In this document: positions 43,456 through 54,140 of the stretch, piece after piece
How positions within the stretch are numbered: position 1 is the stretch's first letter
Layout of the letters: each line of letters begins with the position of its first letter
Source: Carnegiea gigantea
Taxonomy: Eukaryota; Streptophyta; Magnoliopsida; Caryophyllales; Cactaceae
DNA: 64,000 nt
Direction of reading: 5' to 3'
Assembly: GCA_029747015.1 (NCBI GenBank)
Contig: JAKOGI010000574.1
Coordinates: 369,501-433,500 of the forward strand
Translations under genes and position numbers: made by a program
Notes under the pieces: generated by a model
Databases searched by the model: none
Told to the model about the DNA's origin: nothing
The model's input: the letters and a program-made list of their open reading frames with translations, nothing else

Positions 43456-43914
43456 TCACCAATGTTTCCATCTAAATTGAAGTTGGAGGAGGTACGGGGC
43501 CACCACGGCCTTCACCCTGTGGAGGGTCGGTCGCTTATTGATAGCATTATAGGCCATGGGTACATCGACGACTAGAAAGTCAACCTCCAAGCTTTTGAAC
43601 TTGTTCTTATCGCCAAAGCGAACTGGGAGGCGAATCATTCCCGTGGGATTAACTTCCTGCCCCCCGAAGCCCAGGATAGGATTTGCCATGGGAACGAGGT
43701 CGCGCCCTGGGTGTGAGAGCCTCTTCAAGCAATCCCAGGTTATAATATCTACGGAGCTACCCGTGTCGATCAGGATTCGTCGTATAATCGCGCTGGCGAT
43801 TTTCATCTCGACGACCAGAGGGTCATTATGAGGGGAGGCGAACCTCGGGGCGTCTTTTCCCCCGAACACCATCGTTGGTGCCGCTATGCAAGGTCCCTGC
43901 TCAACAGCGAGCAC
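43456..43914 (-). pseudogene. Tat element aspartic protease
   Basis: Aspartic protease of the polyprotein. FGGKDAPRFASPHNDPLVVE leads into IIRRILIDTGSSVDIITWDC with the active-site DTGSS intact. It continues FGGQEVNPTGMIRLPV and FLVVDVPMAYNAI, the flap and C-terminal blocks of the Tat protease. The frame of 152 codons is open but is separated from gag (stop near 43930) and from RT (frameshift near 43400). Confidence 0.88.
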
Positions 43915-43941
43915 TTGCTGCGCGCTTCTAAGCTGAGCTTT

Positions 43942-45694
43942 CTATGCCGTCCGGGTGATTTCTCCCGCATAGCCACCCGCTATGATAGTTACGATCTCTG
44001 TGGAACATTTCTCATCCCGCGGTGGGGGCGGGGTGGGGGTCCGCTCTTGCTGCAGGAATCGTGGCCATCTTTTCAGAAACCGGTCAATCTGTCCCTTGTC
44101 CGCTAACTCATGAAATGCTTTTTTCAATTCTCGACATTCAGTCGTGGCATGCCCGCTCTGTTCGTGGGATTCGCAATATTTCCTAGCGTTTTGAGGCCTG
44201 GGGGGTGCCGTCATAGGAGGTGGCCGGCGTAGTATCGGGTGTCCCCTGACCTCCACAAGGATGCTCCAGCATCTGTGGTAACCGTGGGTCGGGTGCTTCA
44301 AACTGCAGTCTTCTGTCCCATGGCGCAGCATTTCTTTCCCCACGATTAAAGCCTCGGTCTCCCGGAGTCCTCGTTTTCTTCGAGGTGTCTGGGCCGTCTT
44401 CGCAAATCTCAGTAGCCCGTATGAAATCCGCGGCCTTCCAGCCTCCACCAGCGTTGTTTCCTTTTGCTCCACCAGGGAGAACTTGAAACGTCCACTCTTA
44501 AGGCCATTCAAGAAAGAAGTGTAGGCTACCCCTTCCTCCCAATCAGGGATTAGCACATCCTCTAGATGGAAGCGTTTGACGAATTCGGCGAGGGACTCTT
44601 GTGGTCCCCACTTAATCTTCGACAGGTGAATGCTGGTCCGCCTTTCCTTGCGGCTGGCTATGAACTGGCTGACGAACTTATCGGCCAGATCCTGGAAGCA
44701 AGTTATGCTTCCTGGGGTAAGGCCGTTGAACCAGGATTGTGCCACTCCCTTTAAAGTGGCAGGAAAATAGTGGCAGTATGACGCGTCATCCACCTCTTGC
44801 ACGTACATCTGGGCTTTGTAAACTCCCAGGTGCTCTTCCGGGTCTGCGGTCCCGTCATAGAGATCCATAATCGGTATCTTAACCTTCCCGTAGCACGGAG
44901 CATTGATGATCTCGGTGCTAAATAGGGTTGAGAAGGGAAGCACAGTTGGTCGAGGGGCAGTGCCCGACACCTTGATAGGGGTGTCAGGGTGGCGTTCGAC
45001 CTCAACCACTGAGGGAGGACTCCTCTCCCTGCCGCGCTGCAACACCCTGTGGGGAGAGCGGTTCGATCGGTGCATCTCCTGCCCGCGCGTCCCTCATGGA
45101 GGCGGGCTTCGAGAACGGTCGCGGTGCGTATAGCGCTCTGGGCTAGGGCATCGCCTGCTTGAGTTCTCTCCCCGTGGCCGAGAGGTCTGTTCGTGTTCTT
45201 CAAGCTATGCAGTCCACCTAGAGTGTGCTGCGTAGGGAGTGGAGGTAGTTGCCGAGGCTGCAGTCTTTCCCTGTGCGGATCGGGAAACCGGCTCCCCCGT
45301 TGCGCGTCCCCCTTGCCGACCGAGGGGAAGCCGGGCGCCTATCTGACCACGCTACCTCTCTGCCTTGTACTATGAGGCGAAGGGACGACCTGCCCTCTGG
45401 CCGATGGGGGGATCCCTCTGCAGGGACCGGCTGGGCCGAGCCTACAGCGTCCATAGCTTTTTTCACCTGCTCAGACACTTGATGTGTGATGGTGTCGGCT
45501 ACGGTGGACATGAGGCTTCTGAGTGTGTCCATCGTAATGTACGCCGCCTGTTCCGGGGGTGATGTCTTGGCTGCTTGAGGGCTCGCTCTGGAGCTCTTAG
45601 AGGCATCCTCCACCATGGGCAGCGGAGAAGTATCAATGGCTGGGGCCTCATCTCGGTTAGTCCGCGCCCGCGTTGCTTCGCTTACTACCATCAT
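43942..45694 (-). pseudogene. Tat element gag
   Basis: Structural gag protein. A first frame (45694-45218) gives an N-terminal part rich in alanine, serine and arginine, with MDTLRSLMSTVADTITHQV. After a frame change, 45075-43942 carries the Ty3/Gypsy gag core: YDGTADPEEHLGVYKAQM, FPATLKGVAQSWFNGLTPGS, FQDLADKFVSQFIASR and ESLAEFVKRFHLE. It then has a CESHEQSGHATTECRELK stretch of the C.....GH.T.EC type that these elements use in place of a classical zinc knuckle. The gag core is intact across 377 codons, but the link to the N-terminal part and to protease is broken. Confidence 0.88.
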
Positions 45695-45710
45695 TACCGT
45701 CTCCTCCCTA

Positions 45711-45723
45711 CATACGGCGCCAA
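45711..45723 (-). other. Tat element primer-binding site
   Basis: The reverse complement reads TTGGCGCCGTATG, two bases inside the 5' LTR end. TTGGCGCCG is a usual PBS of Tat-type elements. Confidence 0.82.
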
Positions 45724-45725
45724 TC

Positions 45726-46241
45726 TGATTCAGTACAGTTTAGAAATCCTTCGAGGTACGGTTGCTGGAGACGTGGGCACAGAAACAGGTTTATCTGACG
45801 GCTGGAAATCAACACTTCATCGTCCTCGACTCCGTGTGGCCCGACCTGCAAAAAAGGCAACCCCGGGTTGTGGACCGAGGAACGCTTCTCCGACGGTCAA
45901 GGCAGTTCAAAGTCCTAGTTATGGGTCAAAGGAGAAGTAAAGTTAATTCAGTGTCCACAGTTACTAACCCCCTTCCCGAGAGAAACAGGCCATTATTTAT
46001 AGCCCTCTCAAGGAAGGGTAAAATAGTAACTTTACCTGAAGAGCCTGCGTGCGCTGTCAGTCTCGGTGTGATTGGGCCCAGAGTAGGCCCCTAGGGTTGC
46101 TTTGGGCCCTTAAATGAACATGGGCCTAAGGGTAACCATAGAGAGATTTCTTCTGGACCCAGTACCCTCGTATGGGCCTGGCTTATGAGGTGAAAATTCA
46201 GAGGAAGCCCATTTGAGGTAAATCGAATTTATCCCGAATCA
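45726..46241 (-). repeat. 5' LTR of the Tat element
   Basis: 516 bp, TGATTC...GAATCA, the fuller copy. The GTTAC duplication lies directly to its right. Confidence 0.93.
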
Positions 46242-46246
46242 GTTAC

Positions 46247-47575
46247 AATATCAAGTTCATACATTTAAAATCAAATCAATTTGAAATTATAACTCAACTC
46301 AAGAATTAACTATGTGCCTCAACTTATTTGAACTTGTACATATTTACTATCAAAATTAAACAAGAAATGATTGATAAGCCCAAATAATAGCATGCCCATC
46401 TTTAAAATTTTACCCGAGATAAAAATTATTTTTAAAAAAAAGAATAGGGCTCTTAAAAAAAAAAAAAAAAAGGCCGAGAACCCCATACTTTTTCGGCCTC
46501 TCCACTCCAGAATCTTCCCCTCTCTCTCTCTCTCTGTCTCTCTCGCTCTCTGCATTCAGAAGTTTCAGCCTCATGCTCTCTCTCTAACCCTCGAAGGCAC
46601 TCTCTTTCTACCTCCATATACTCACCTTACCCTCTCTCTGTCTCGACCAAGGCCCGATGGTTCCTGGTTTCTTCCCCTCGGGCTCAGTCCACAACCGAGA
46701 CCACCATTCGAGCTTCAGCCCTTTTCCTTGGTCTCAGTGCACAACCGAGACCACCACCAAACCCAGATTAGGAAAAACCGCCACCTATCACGACCATCCA
46801 AGCCCCACAGGCTTTGTCTACTCACCTATCGGCAAAACCACCACTGTCAAGGTGTAGATCAGCAGTCGACGAAACGCCCGAGGCTATCCACACGCTCAAC
46901 GCGCCAACTCCTTGACAGCACGTGACGTACACGCGCAGCCTTATGGGCGTTTCTGTGTGGTGTTTGTGTTGGGAATGAGTAGGTTGGTGAGGTTTAAGGA
47001 CAGTGGGATGAAGAAAACACCAAAAAACGTTTTCGGCGGCAGCGTGTGACTTACACGCGCCGGCCCTCCCTGCGGTGTTGATGGGGTCCAGGTAAGTTTC
47101 GCCTTCCTTTTTCCTTTTTTTTTGTTTGGGTCTGTGGGGGCCCGAGTCGAGGAAGTAGAGGGTCTAGGTTGGGATACATGTTCAGATCTGTGAGTTATTA
47201 GGGTCAGGGGGTCTTGGTATTTGGTTGGGGATTTCACCAGAAATCATGCGAATGAAATCAAATGCAAATAAAATCATTATCAGACTAAAACATAATTTGC
47301 AGATGCTCATGTAATTTGTCAGATTGTCATGAATTTCTTTGCATAAATTTAGAATAGAAATTTCTCGCCTTCTGTTTTACTCATTTCACACAGAAATGTT
47401 TGATCTGTCATTTTAATTGAGGCATATCCATCCAGGCAGCTTAGCATTGGTTTCGTTCTTGCATAATCACACAGAATAGCATGTTTGCAGATAAGCGAAA
47501 TTCATATTCTTGATGCATATTATTTAAGCATGGTCGGAATCATGAATTTTTGGGGCTAGAATCAAACTAGGCGTG
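46247..47575 (-). other. Copia 5' leader, unusually GC-rich with CT microsatellite
   Basis: 1.3 kb between the PBS and the nested insertion. 46480-47130 is more GC-rich than the flanks, has a CT-repeat stretch (46515-46560), and contains a near-duplicate of AGT(C/G)CACAACCGAGACCACCA at 46688 and 46736. Open frames exist on both strands but none has a recognised domain. It resembles a plant 5' UTR or gene-edge sequence and may be host DNA captured by the element. Confidence 0.45.
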
Positions 47576-47587
47576 GCTCTGATACCA
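47576..47587 (-). other. Copia primer-binding site
   Basis: The reverse complement reads TGGTATCAGAGC, complementary to the 3' end of initiator methionine tRNA, directly inside the 5' LTR. Confidence 0.88.
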
Positions 47588-47588
47588 C

Positions 47589-47960
47589 TATTGGTGAATT
47601 AGAGGTTACCTCGATTGTGGAAACTTGCTTGCCCAGATCTTACACCTGCTTGATTGCTACCCATGATTTGGTCGCTACCATAGTCACCAAGTAGTTACGC
47701 TCAAAACCCGAACCTTCACAGATGACTAGGTTATGTGAGGGAGAGGCCAGAGAGTGTATTACATGTAGGAAATGATTCTTGCTTGCTGGTGTGTCCCATT
47801 CCTTGATCCACACCCCCTTTTATAGTGGCACATAGCCTCAAACAGAATCAAGGAATTTAATGGGTAATTATTATTGATTAATACAGAATTAATCTCTTTT
47901 GGAACAACTGAATTAATTTTGAGATTTATGGGCCATTATTGTGACTGTTACTGGTCAACA
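47589..47960 (-). repeat. 5' LTR of the Copia element
   Basis: Matches 27606-27960 and ends CTGGTCAACA on the plus map. The PBS lies just to its left. The first bases are TATTGG in place of TGTTGG. Confidence 0.92.
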
Positions 47961-48932
47961 AATATATATTCTGAGGATAGAGAGAAATAGAAGATTACCT
48001 GGTGACACACCAAACTCAGCCCATACGCTTGAAGGAGAACTGAATCTTCTTGTAAGAAATCAAGCGATCTATAGAATATCTTAGAAAGTATGGAGTACAT
48101 AAGGGAACTATTGTAAATAGTTGGTAGAAGGCTTGCGTACGCCCAACTATACGTGAAACATTTGAAGTTTTGAGCTAATGAAGCTCAATTATTTGCTTCT
48201 CCTTCCCCTCCCAAAAAACGGAAAAAAACTAGCCAAGCAAGTGAAGAAAGAAAACTATGAAAAATTTGTGTTATTATTTTTTTTTTGGTGGGGGTGGGGG
48301 AGTGCGCAACTCTTCTATGAGGGCTTGTTTAGTTTTTGGTTTTGGCAAAGTATTTGAAAATGATGAATGGCTTGTTTTTTTGAATCAAAAGGGACTGGAG
48401 TGAGGAAGGGGTTTAGGAAAGTATCTGGTGAATGAATGGAACATCTGCAATTATTTTTTGTCACCCAAGGAGAAAGAGTGTAGATGTACAAATTTTTCAG
48501 GTTTTCTCGATGCAATATGGGACAACACTAAAGCATAAGTTTTCAAGTACTTGTGTAAAATTATTACGCTGCTCTGCTGTCTTGTTAGATTTAACTCGAA
48601 TAAAGCTACAAAAATTAGGCAATGGTTTTCACATTAAAATCATTTGAAAGTGCTACATGCATGGGAATGCTGCATAGGATTGTCCCTTTTGCAGTCGGTT
48701 CAACTGGTGATCTTTCTATGGAGTTATTTTGGACAAAAGGGGTAGCCTATGTTGGAAGAAACGATTGTTAGAAAAAGTAAATCATGTCATGTTGCTGTGG
48801 TAAAGGTTTTTTTCTTTCTTTTCTTTTCTTTTTTTTTTAAAATGCAATCAATCAGTATCATAGATCATGGGAAAAATGTGCTATCTTTTCTTCGCTGTCA
48901 CATTCTCATGTTTTCCCCCCTCATCATTGCAG
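47961..48932. other. 3' part of iPGAM intron 7
   Basis: Host intron sequence after the Copia insertion, up to the exon 8 acceptor. T-runs at 48271-48285 and 48815-48838. No gene was recognised. Confidence 0.55.
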
Positions 48933-49081
48933 ATAATCCTTGATGCAGTTGAGCAAGTGGGTGGTATATATGTTGTCACTGCTGACCATAGTAATGCCGA
49001 GGACATGGGGACAAAAAAGGGAACCCTCTACTTGACAAAAACGGCAATGTTCAAATTATGACCTCTCACACTTTGAACCCA
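48933..49081 (+). pseudogene. iPGAM exon 8 remnant
   Basis: After a TTGCAG acceptor it reads ILDAVEQVGGIYVVTADHSN then AEDM. The metal-binding block is normally TADHGNAEDM, so glycine is replaced by serine. A frameshift follows within the lysine-rich stretch, and the family sequence resumes as LLDKNGNVQIMTSHTLNP in another frame. The donor is GTAAGC at 49082. Confidence 0.92.
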
Positions 49082-49553
49082 GTAAGCTTTCTCCCTGTTC
49101 CACTTCTTCTGGATAGCACAAAATGCTACTGAAAGAGGAGCTCATGATTTCTCTATTACATAATTATGTATTACAGTTAATTAGTTTCTCTGATAAGCAA
49201 CACAGGATGGGGGGGTGGGGGGGACCATGTCTTGTCATTGTTGAATGTCCTGCAATTGCAAATTCTTTGATGAGGCCATCTCAAATTTAGTTATTGTGGG
49301 ATGGTTGATGTGGCTCTTAACGAGTAAAACATGGGCTTCTCAAATTTTATGGATGAAACAATGATGATATCCTGGGCCTTTAGTTGTAGTCATATGCTAA
49401 TTAAACAATGACTTCCTGTAGTGAAACGTCTGGTGTAACAAAAGAGCCCCAATATAGGCTATATCCTAACTGGTACATTGAATTCACCATTTTGTTGATT
49501 TGAACTAGTGAAAATGCTATTTGCTGACAAAGAGTTGCACATGTTTTTTGTAG

Positions 49554-49718
49554 GTAACCATTGCGACTGGTGGTCCTGGCCTACACCCTAGCATCAAATT
49601 CCGCAAAGATTTACGTACTGCTGGCGTCGCCAATGTGGCTGCAGCTGTGATGAACTTCCGTGGATTTGAGGCCCCTAGTGACTATGAGCCAACCCTTGTT
49701 GAGGTGGTTGACAACTGA
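49554..49718 (+). pseudogene. iPGAM exon 9 remnant with stop codon
   Basis: After a TTGTAG acceptor it reads VTIATGGPGLHPSIKFRKDL, GVANVAAAVMNFRGFEAPSD, YEPTLVEVVDN and TGA at 49716. This is the natural C terminus of plant iPGAM, uninterrupted. Confidence 0.93.
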
Positions 49719-49870
49719 AGGGAAGAAAAAGTGTGCAGCAAAGACACTGCAGCACATGTTTAAATCACTTGAAAATTTTGATCGGGCAATAGTTCCAGTG
49801 CCTTCCGGAATCTGTTGGAAACACTTGCTGTTCTAATTTCTTGAATAAAGTTTTGCTGCAAGGTCCGGCC
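49719..49870 (+). terminator. iPGAM 3' UTR with AATAAA signal
   Basis: Downstream of the stop codon an AATAAA poly(A) signal lies at 49844-49849 within TTGAATAAAGTTTTG, about 130 bases after the stop. This is the expected distance for a plant 3' UTR. Confidence 0.6.
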
Positions 49871-49914
49871 ATTGGTTTTCTTAATGTTCTATACCTTGTT
49901 AGACTCCTATCTCC

Positions 49915-50060
49915 AGGACTGCTGTAACTGAAATGGATTAGCCTGAAAAAATTAAGGGGATTGCTGTGACTGAAATGGATTAGCCTGAAAAAATTAGGGG
50001 GATCGCCGAACTTACTGCAATCCTGAAAATAAGGGGGATTGCTGAGCTTACTGCAACATA
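49915..50060 (+). repeat. Short degenerate tandem repeats
   Basis: CTGAAATGGATTAGCCTGAA occurs twice (about 49929 and 49970) followed by two GGGGGAT(C/T)GC..AACTTACTGCAA-like units (about 49998 and 50033). Period is near 41-47 bases. It lies just beyond the iPGAM 3' UTR. Confidence 0.75.
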
Positions 50061-50486
50061 AAAGGGTCATTACCTCATATATGTGGTGACCATTTTCAGT
50101 TATTACATACTGTTTTGCCCGCTTTTTCTTTGGTGCTGTAGGGTGACAGGTTGCATCAAGTTTTCCTCGTGCCAAACTCACTTCTAGATTACTGGATCAG
50201 CGATTGAACTGGCGTTGTTAAAATGCTGATCTCCATCGTCTTCACAGGCTTCATTTCTTGTTTGGTCACATCCGTTCCAACCCTGAGCTCCATTTTTATG
50301 CTTTTGGATATGACAAACACTAAAAGTTTGTAACATAAACATTTCAAGTGTGTTTTAAGTGATCGTCAAGAACTAGATAAGTAAATTTAAGCTTGCAGGC
50401 AGTAAAAAGATAATTTCCATGATTACTTTATTCAGTTGGCTGAATTTTAGGGATCCTTTTGTCAATTGCCTAATACAAAGCCCAGG

Positions 50487-51020
50487 TGAGGATAAATGAT
50501 GTAAATGAATGATGTGGTATTGGACAAATCAACAAGTCGTAAGCCAAATCATTTTGCATAGGACTTATTTACTGTATATGACAAACACCATTTGTGATAA
50601 AATGTTGGAAGGGCAAGTGTAGAAGTGCGAGTTTTCGTAGCTTCGACTTATAGGGGAGTAGATTTGTTCATCTTGTTCCCATCTTGTTCTCAAGCTCACT
50701 CGATTCATCCATGGGCCATGGCTTTAACAGCCAGCCGAAGGACACCAAATAGGATAGGATTGCTGGGTAGTTTTGGGGAGGAAAAAGACGTGGCAAACTT
50801 ATCCAACAAATTGAGCCAAAAACCACTCAAAAAACAGCCTACCACCAGCCATGGCATCATCCATATGTTGACCGTAGTGGCCATTGGAAAGGTACACCTC
50901 AAGATGAGCCACTACGACCTACTTGGTGTGCCATGGTCCGACCAAAGTATGTAACATGGGCTGTGTTGCCTACCACGAGCAAACTGTGGCCACCCTTGGT
51001 GGTCATCTCTTGAAATTCTC
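50487..51020. repeat. Left direct repeat (possible LTR)
   Basis: Homologous to 53622-54140 with many substitutions and small gaps. It starts near TGAGGATAAATGATGT. Confidence 0.6.
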
Positions 51021-53621
51021 CAACAATCTCCCACCATTTTAAGAGTAGGAAAAACCTTAACCTGAATTTCTGAATCCTCCGCCATTTTAGGAATGAAAGA
51101 AGACATTAATCCAAACTTTAGAGGGAAAAAAAGGAGGTTTATGCATAATGAAAGTATCTTGCAATTTAGGCTTTCACTTAGTGGAAATAATTTAAGTTAG
51201 TCCAAGTTTAGTAGTAGACAAGTCTTTGGACTTCATATCATTTCTGATTGATTGGATACATCTTGCACAAAAATCTCAAAATATGTTTAGAATTTTGACA
51301 GTCTAAAGCCATGTGTCCATATCTTTAATGAGTGCATCAAACCAAACCTTTTAACTTTTTGAAGTAGACACACTTTATACTCCCATAGGTAGACTCTATA
51401 CTCTTTTGAGCACATGCTTCTGTACATTATGACATAGCAACTATTCATCGTACAATGAGGAACCAATTAAGAGCATTTGCTTGCCATTGTCCTTACAAAC
51501 GGGTAATTCAAGTACTCGAATTTGGGATAGAATATAAATATAATAGTGTTTGTAATTATCCATATGACAAGCTTGACTACAATGAACTCAAGACTTGGCA
51601 TTTTATCAAGTATGAGTTGATGCCTGTCATTAGTGATTAGATAATGAGCTTTTACACATCTTTGTTACTAAAGTCATTAGGCAAATACATATCATTCCAT
51701 GACCTCAAATATATAATAGCTATGCTCAAATCATTTCAGACTGGTCAATGCCAGTATAACATTCAAGATCGTTAAATATATATGTATCATTCCATGACCT
51801 AAATACATCATGATTATAATTAGATTTATCCAAAATGGTCAATACCGTTTGAACTATTAAAAAATTACACCCCTATAATTAATACAACTAAAGCATCATA
51901 TTATAGGTCATTGGTGAGGTTACACTATGTAGTGTGTAAACTTTCAAAATAGATCCATTCTACTTTGCAATTAATATGACATCCTTTTGTAAATCTCAAA
52001 TAGTTGGAACTCACAAGACTCACGTAGTTACTGATATTCATAGTAACCTTTATCCAACGCTTATGGATTATCGATGTGGTCATAATTTAATTGATACAAG
52101 TAATACTCACAACGTCAAACGTTTCTTGGTTTTCAAGGAATTACATTTCTAACTTATGTATGCACACAAACTTTTTTTATGGGAATCATATCCTATTTCC
52201 AACTTATATATGATTAAAAAATTATAATTTTGATGTTAATAACCAAAATTTAATCCAATAATATTTGGATTGTTTACATGGTTACATTAACAAATCAAAA
52301 CTCAATTTTCTATGGGAATCGTATCTCTAAACAGATGACTTTACCATCATATATTCATATATCATCGAATAAACTTTCAAAATTGAGAATTTCCTTCCAT
52401 GATCTATGTCATCTCATAATTTATCTTACACACTCACATATGATTAGATTATCATATCAAGTTTGGCATAAACTTATGGACTGTCACATTTCTCTATAGC
52501 AATGAAATACCAAATCACATATTTGAGTTTTAGCCATAACTTTGTGTGAATAAATTTACAAAACAAACTTAAATCATGAATGAGGATCATATAAACATGT
52601 CATTAATCAATTTGATCCATCACATAAGCATATAAATGAAACTTATAGGATGCATTATCATTGCTGATAATCATCAGACATAGAGGAGGCATATGATCAT
52701 AAAATTAAGATCATACGAAAACACATCTGGCATCATAATCCCAAAGAAAAACCTGGCGTTGCATGAATTTTTCACCAAACTATCAAAAAGATAATTGCAT
52801 GTAAACTTCTATTTCATTTGGGCCATCTAAGCAAAGAATTTTATCTTAGTGACATCAACTTGACAAGATAGACATATACAATTCTCCAAGTTGACAAAAA
52901 TGGATAAGGTAGTCAAACAAACTTGATCTATCTCTATATGAGAATCACAGACAAATCATGAAAGCCCATGATTATACTGCCAATATTAAGTCCTAATCAC
53001 ATTACGAGATCACCAAGATACTTGCAACAACTGTAACGAATAACATTGACCTCGCAGATGATATGTATTCACATGACTATTATATTAGTTAGCCACTATA
53101 GACATTCACCATTTCATGAATATAATATCCCACATGACACCAAACTTATAATTGGACATGGAACTACATATGCCTGACGCTCAATATTGTAAGAAAAATT
53201 GATATGAAGCATTTGTTCATGCATGTATTCACGACAAAATGCCAATTGATACTTGATTGATGAACATGTCTCATGTCCTTACTAAATGATTTACCAAATA
53301 TGAGTTAGACCATGATTTCCACTCAACTGAAGAATGCAAGTTAAACTGAATTTATGCTCGAATTGAGAACCATACGGAAACTATAATAAATTGCGATGCA
53401 TGAAATTGAATGCAAAACCAAAAATAGAAAAAACTACTTATCTTTATAGGCACCATATGGACAACTTCAGGTACACCATGTCATCTGCACTACTACACAT
53501 AAATAGTCCTCCAAAATTGTCACTATGATCTTTTCTAAATTCAACACCTGCAAACTTATCCAACTAAAACTTGTGTCACTTCACGAATAGTTACTATCAA
53601 AACAAGTTTTGCAATTGTTAA

Positions 53622-54140
53622 GGATATAAGATGTAGGTGAATATTACGGTATTGGATAAATCAACGAGTTGTGCATGGAATCATTTTTCGTAAGACTAAT
53701 TTGTTGTATACAACAAATGACTTTCTAGATAAAACTCTGACAGGGCAAGCGTAAAAGTTTGAGTTTTCTTAAGTTCAATTCATAGGGGAGTAGAATTGTT
53801 CATCATGTTCCCATCTGATCCTTATACTCACTTTATTCATCCATGGCCTAATAACCTACCAAAGAATACCAACTAGGATAGGATTGGGAGTGGTTTTTAG
53901 ATGCAAAAAAGACGTGGCAAACTTATCAGACAAACCGAGCCAAAAATGTGAAACATATCATCACGGGTCGTGGTCTCACCCATTGACTGACCATGGTGGC
54001 AACTGAAAATCCACACCTCAAGACAAGCCACCACGACCTACCTAGTGCGCCATAAATCTCACCATTGTCAACAACACGAGCCGTGTTACCTGCCATGAAT
54101 TGACTGTGGTCACCTCTGCTGACCATCCCTGAATATCTCG
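53622..54140. repeat. Right direct repeat (possible LTR)
   Basis: Homologous to 50487-51020. It starts near TGTTAAGGATATAAGATG and loses similarity near 54140, shortly before a T-run and G-run (54158-54183). Confidence 0.6.

Larger units (their letters stand above)
33580..46241 (-). mobile_element. Tat-lineage Ty3/Gypsy retrotransposon with antisense genes, 12.7 kb
   Basis: LTRs 33580-33991 and 45726-46241 begin TGATTCAGTACAGTTTAG and end CCCGAATCA, so the termini TGATTC/GAATCA are inverted repeats. A perfect 5-bp target-site duplication GTTAC flanks it (33575-33579 and 46242-46246), within the Copia element. On the minus strand: PBS TTGGCGCCGTATG, gag, protease, RT, RNase H, a second RNase H of the archaeal-like type, and integrase. 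The second RNase H before integrase is the hallmark of the Tat clade. Between integrase and the 3' LTR there are 6 kb with three plus-strand (antisense) gene-like units and two tandem arrays. Gag-pol is broken and catalytic residues are lost. Confidence 0.93.
27606..47960 (-). mobile_element. Ty1/Copia LTR retrotransposon split by a nested Gypsy insertion
   Basis: LTRs of about 360 bp (27606-27960 and 47589-47960) share GGTGAATTAGAGGTTACCTC and end CTGGTCAA(C/T)A. Flanking 5-mers GATAT and AATAT form a target-site duplication with one mismatch. Reading on the minus strand: 5' LTR at 47960-47589, PBS TGGTATCAGAGC at 47587-47576, a leader, gag, protease, integrase, RT, RNase H, a purine tract (GAAGGGGAGCT) and the 3' LTR. 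Integrase before RT is the Copia order. A 12.7-kb Gypsy element (33580-46241) is inserted in its leader or gag start. Excluding that, the element is about 7.7 kb. It lies in intron 7 of the iPGAM pseudogene. All ORFs are broken. Confidence 0.93.
8481..49718 (+). pseudogene. 2,3-bisphosphoglycerate-independent phosphoglycerate mutase pseudogene (9 exon remnants)
   Basis: Remnant of the plant cytosolic iPGAM gene, whose enzyme interconverts 3- and 2-phosphoglycerate in glycolysis through a phosphoserine intermediate and two metal ions. Nine exons appear in the right order with recognisable GT/AG borders, so this is an unprocessed copy and not a retrocopy. Landmarks include VVVLDGWG, GNSEVGH with the catalytic serine, LSDGGVHS, LTDGRDV, VTFNVRADRMV, NGDMVGHTGD and TADHSNAEDM. 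Damage: no start ATG after the in-frame TAA at 8436; frameshifts in exons 1, 2, 5 and 8; nonsense codons in exon 2 (TGA) and exon 5 (TGA, TAG); a damaged exon 7 donor. The locus is swollen to 41 kb by retroelements in introns 1 and 7. It cannot encode a full enzyme. A functional paralogue elsewhere is inferred, since the enzyme is essential. Confidence 0.93.
50487..54140. mobile_element. Putative non-autonomous element bounded by 0.5-kb direct repeats
   Basis: Segments 50487-51020 and 53622-54140 are diverged direct repeats. Both have GGTATTGGA(C/T)AAATCAAC, TAGGGGAGTAGA(T/A)TTGTTCAT, AGACGTGGCAAACTTATC and ACACCTCAAGA..AGCCAC. The 2.6 kb between them is very AT-rich and non-coding, with only short frames. 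The layout fits an LTR-type element without coding capacity. Terminal TG/CA, PBS and TSD could not be set with confidence. Confidence 0.5.

Noticed and set aside
43828..45133. Plus-strand frames over the Tat gag
   Set aside because: GC-rich gag coding on the minus strand leaves long opposite frames; no recognised motif on the plus strand.
46371..46925. 184-codon plus-strand frame in the Copia leader
   Set aside because: No ATG near its start, CT-repeat and low-complexity content, no recognised domain; kept only as an unusual leader.
8481..49718. A functional iPGAM gene
   Set aside because: No start codon, three nonsense codons and four frameshifts in separate exons cannot all be splicing effects.
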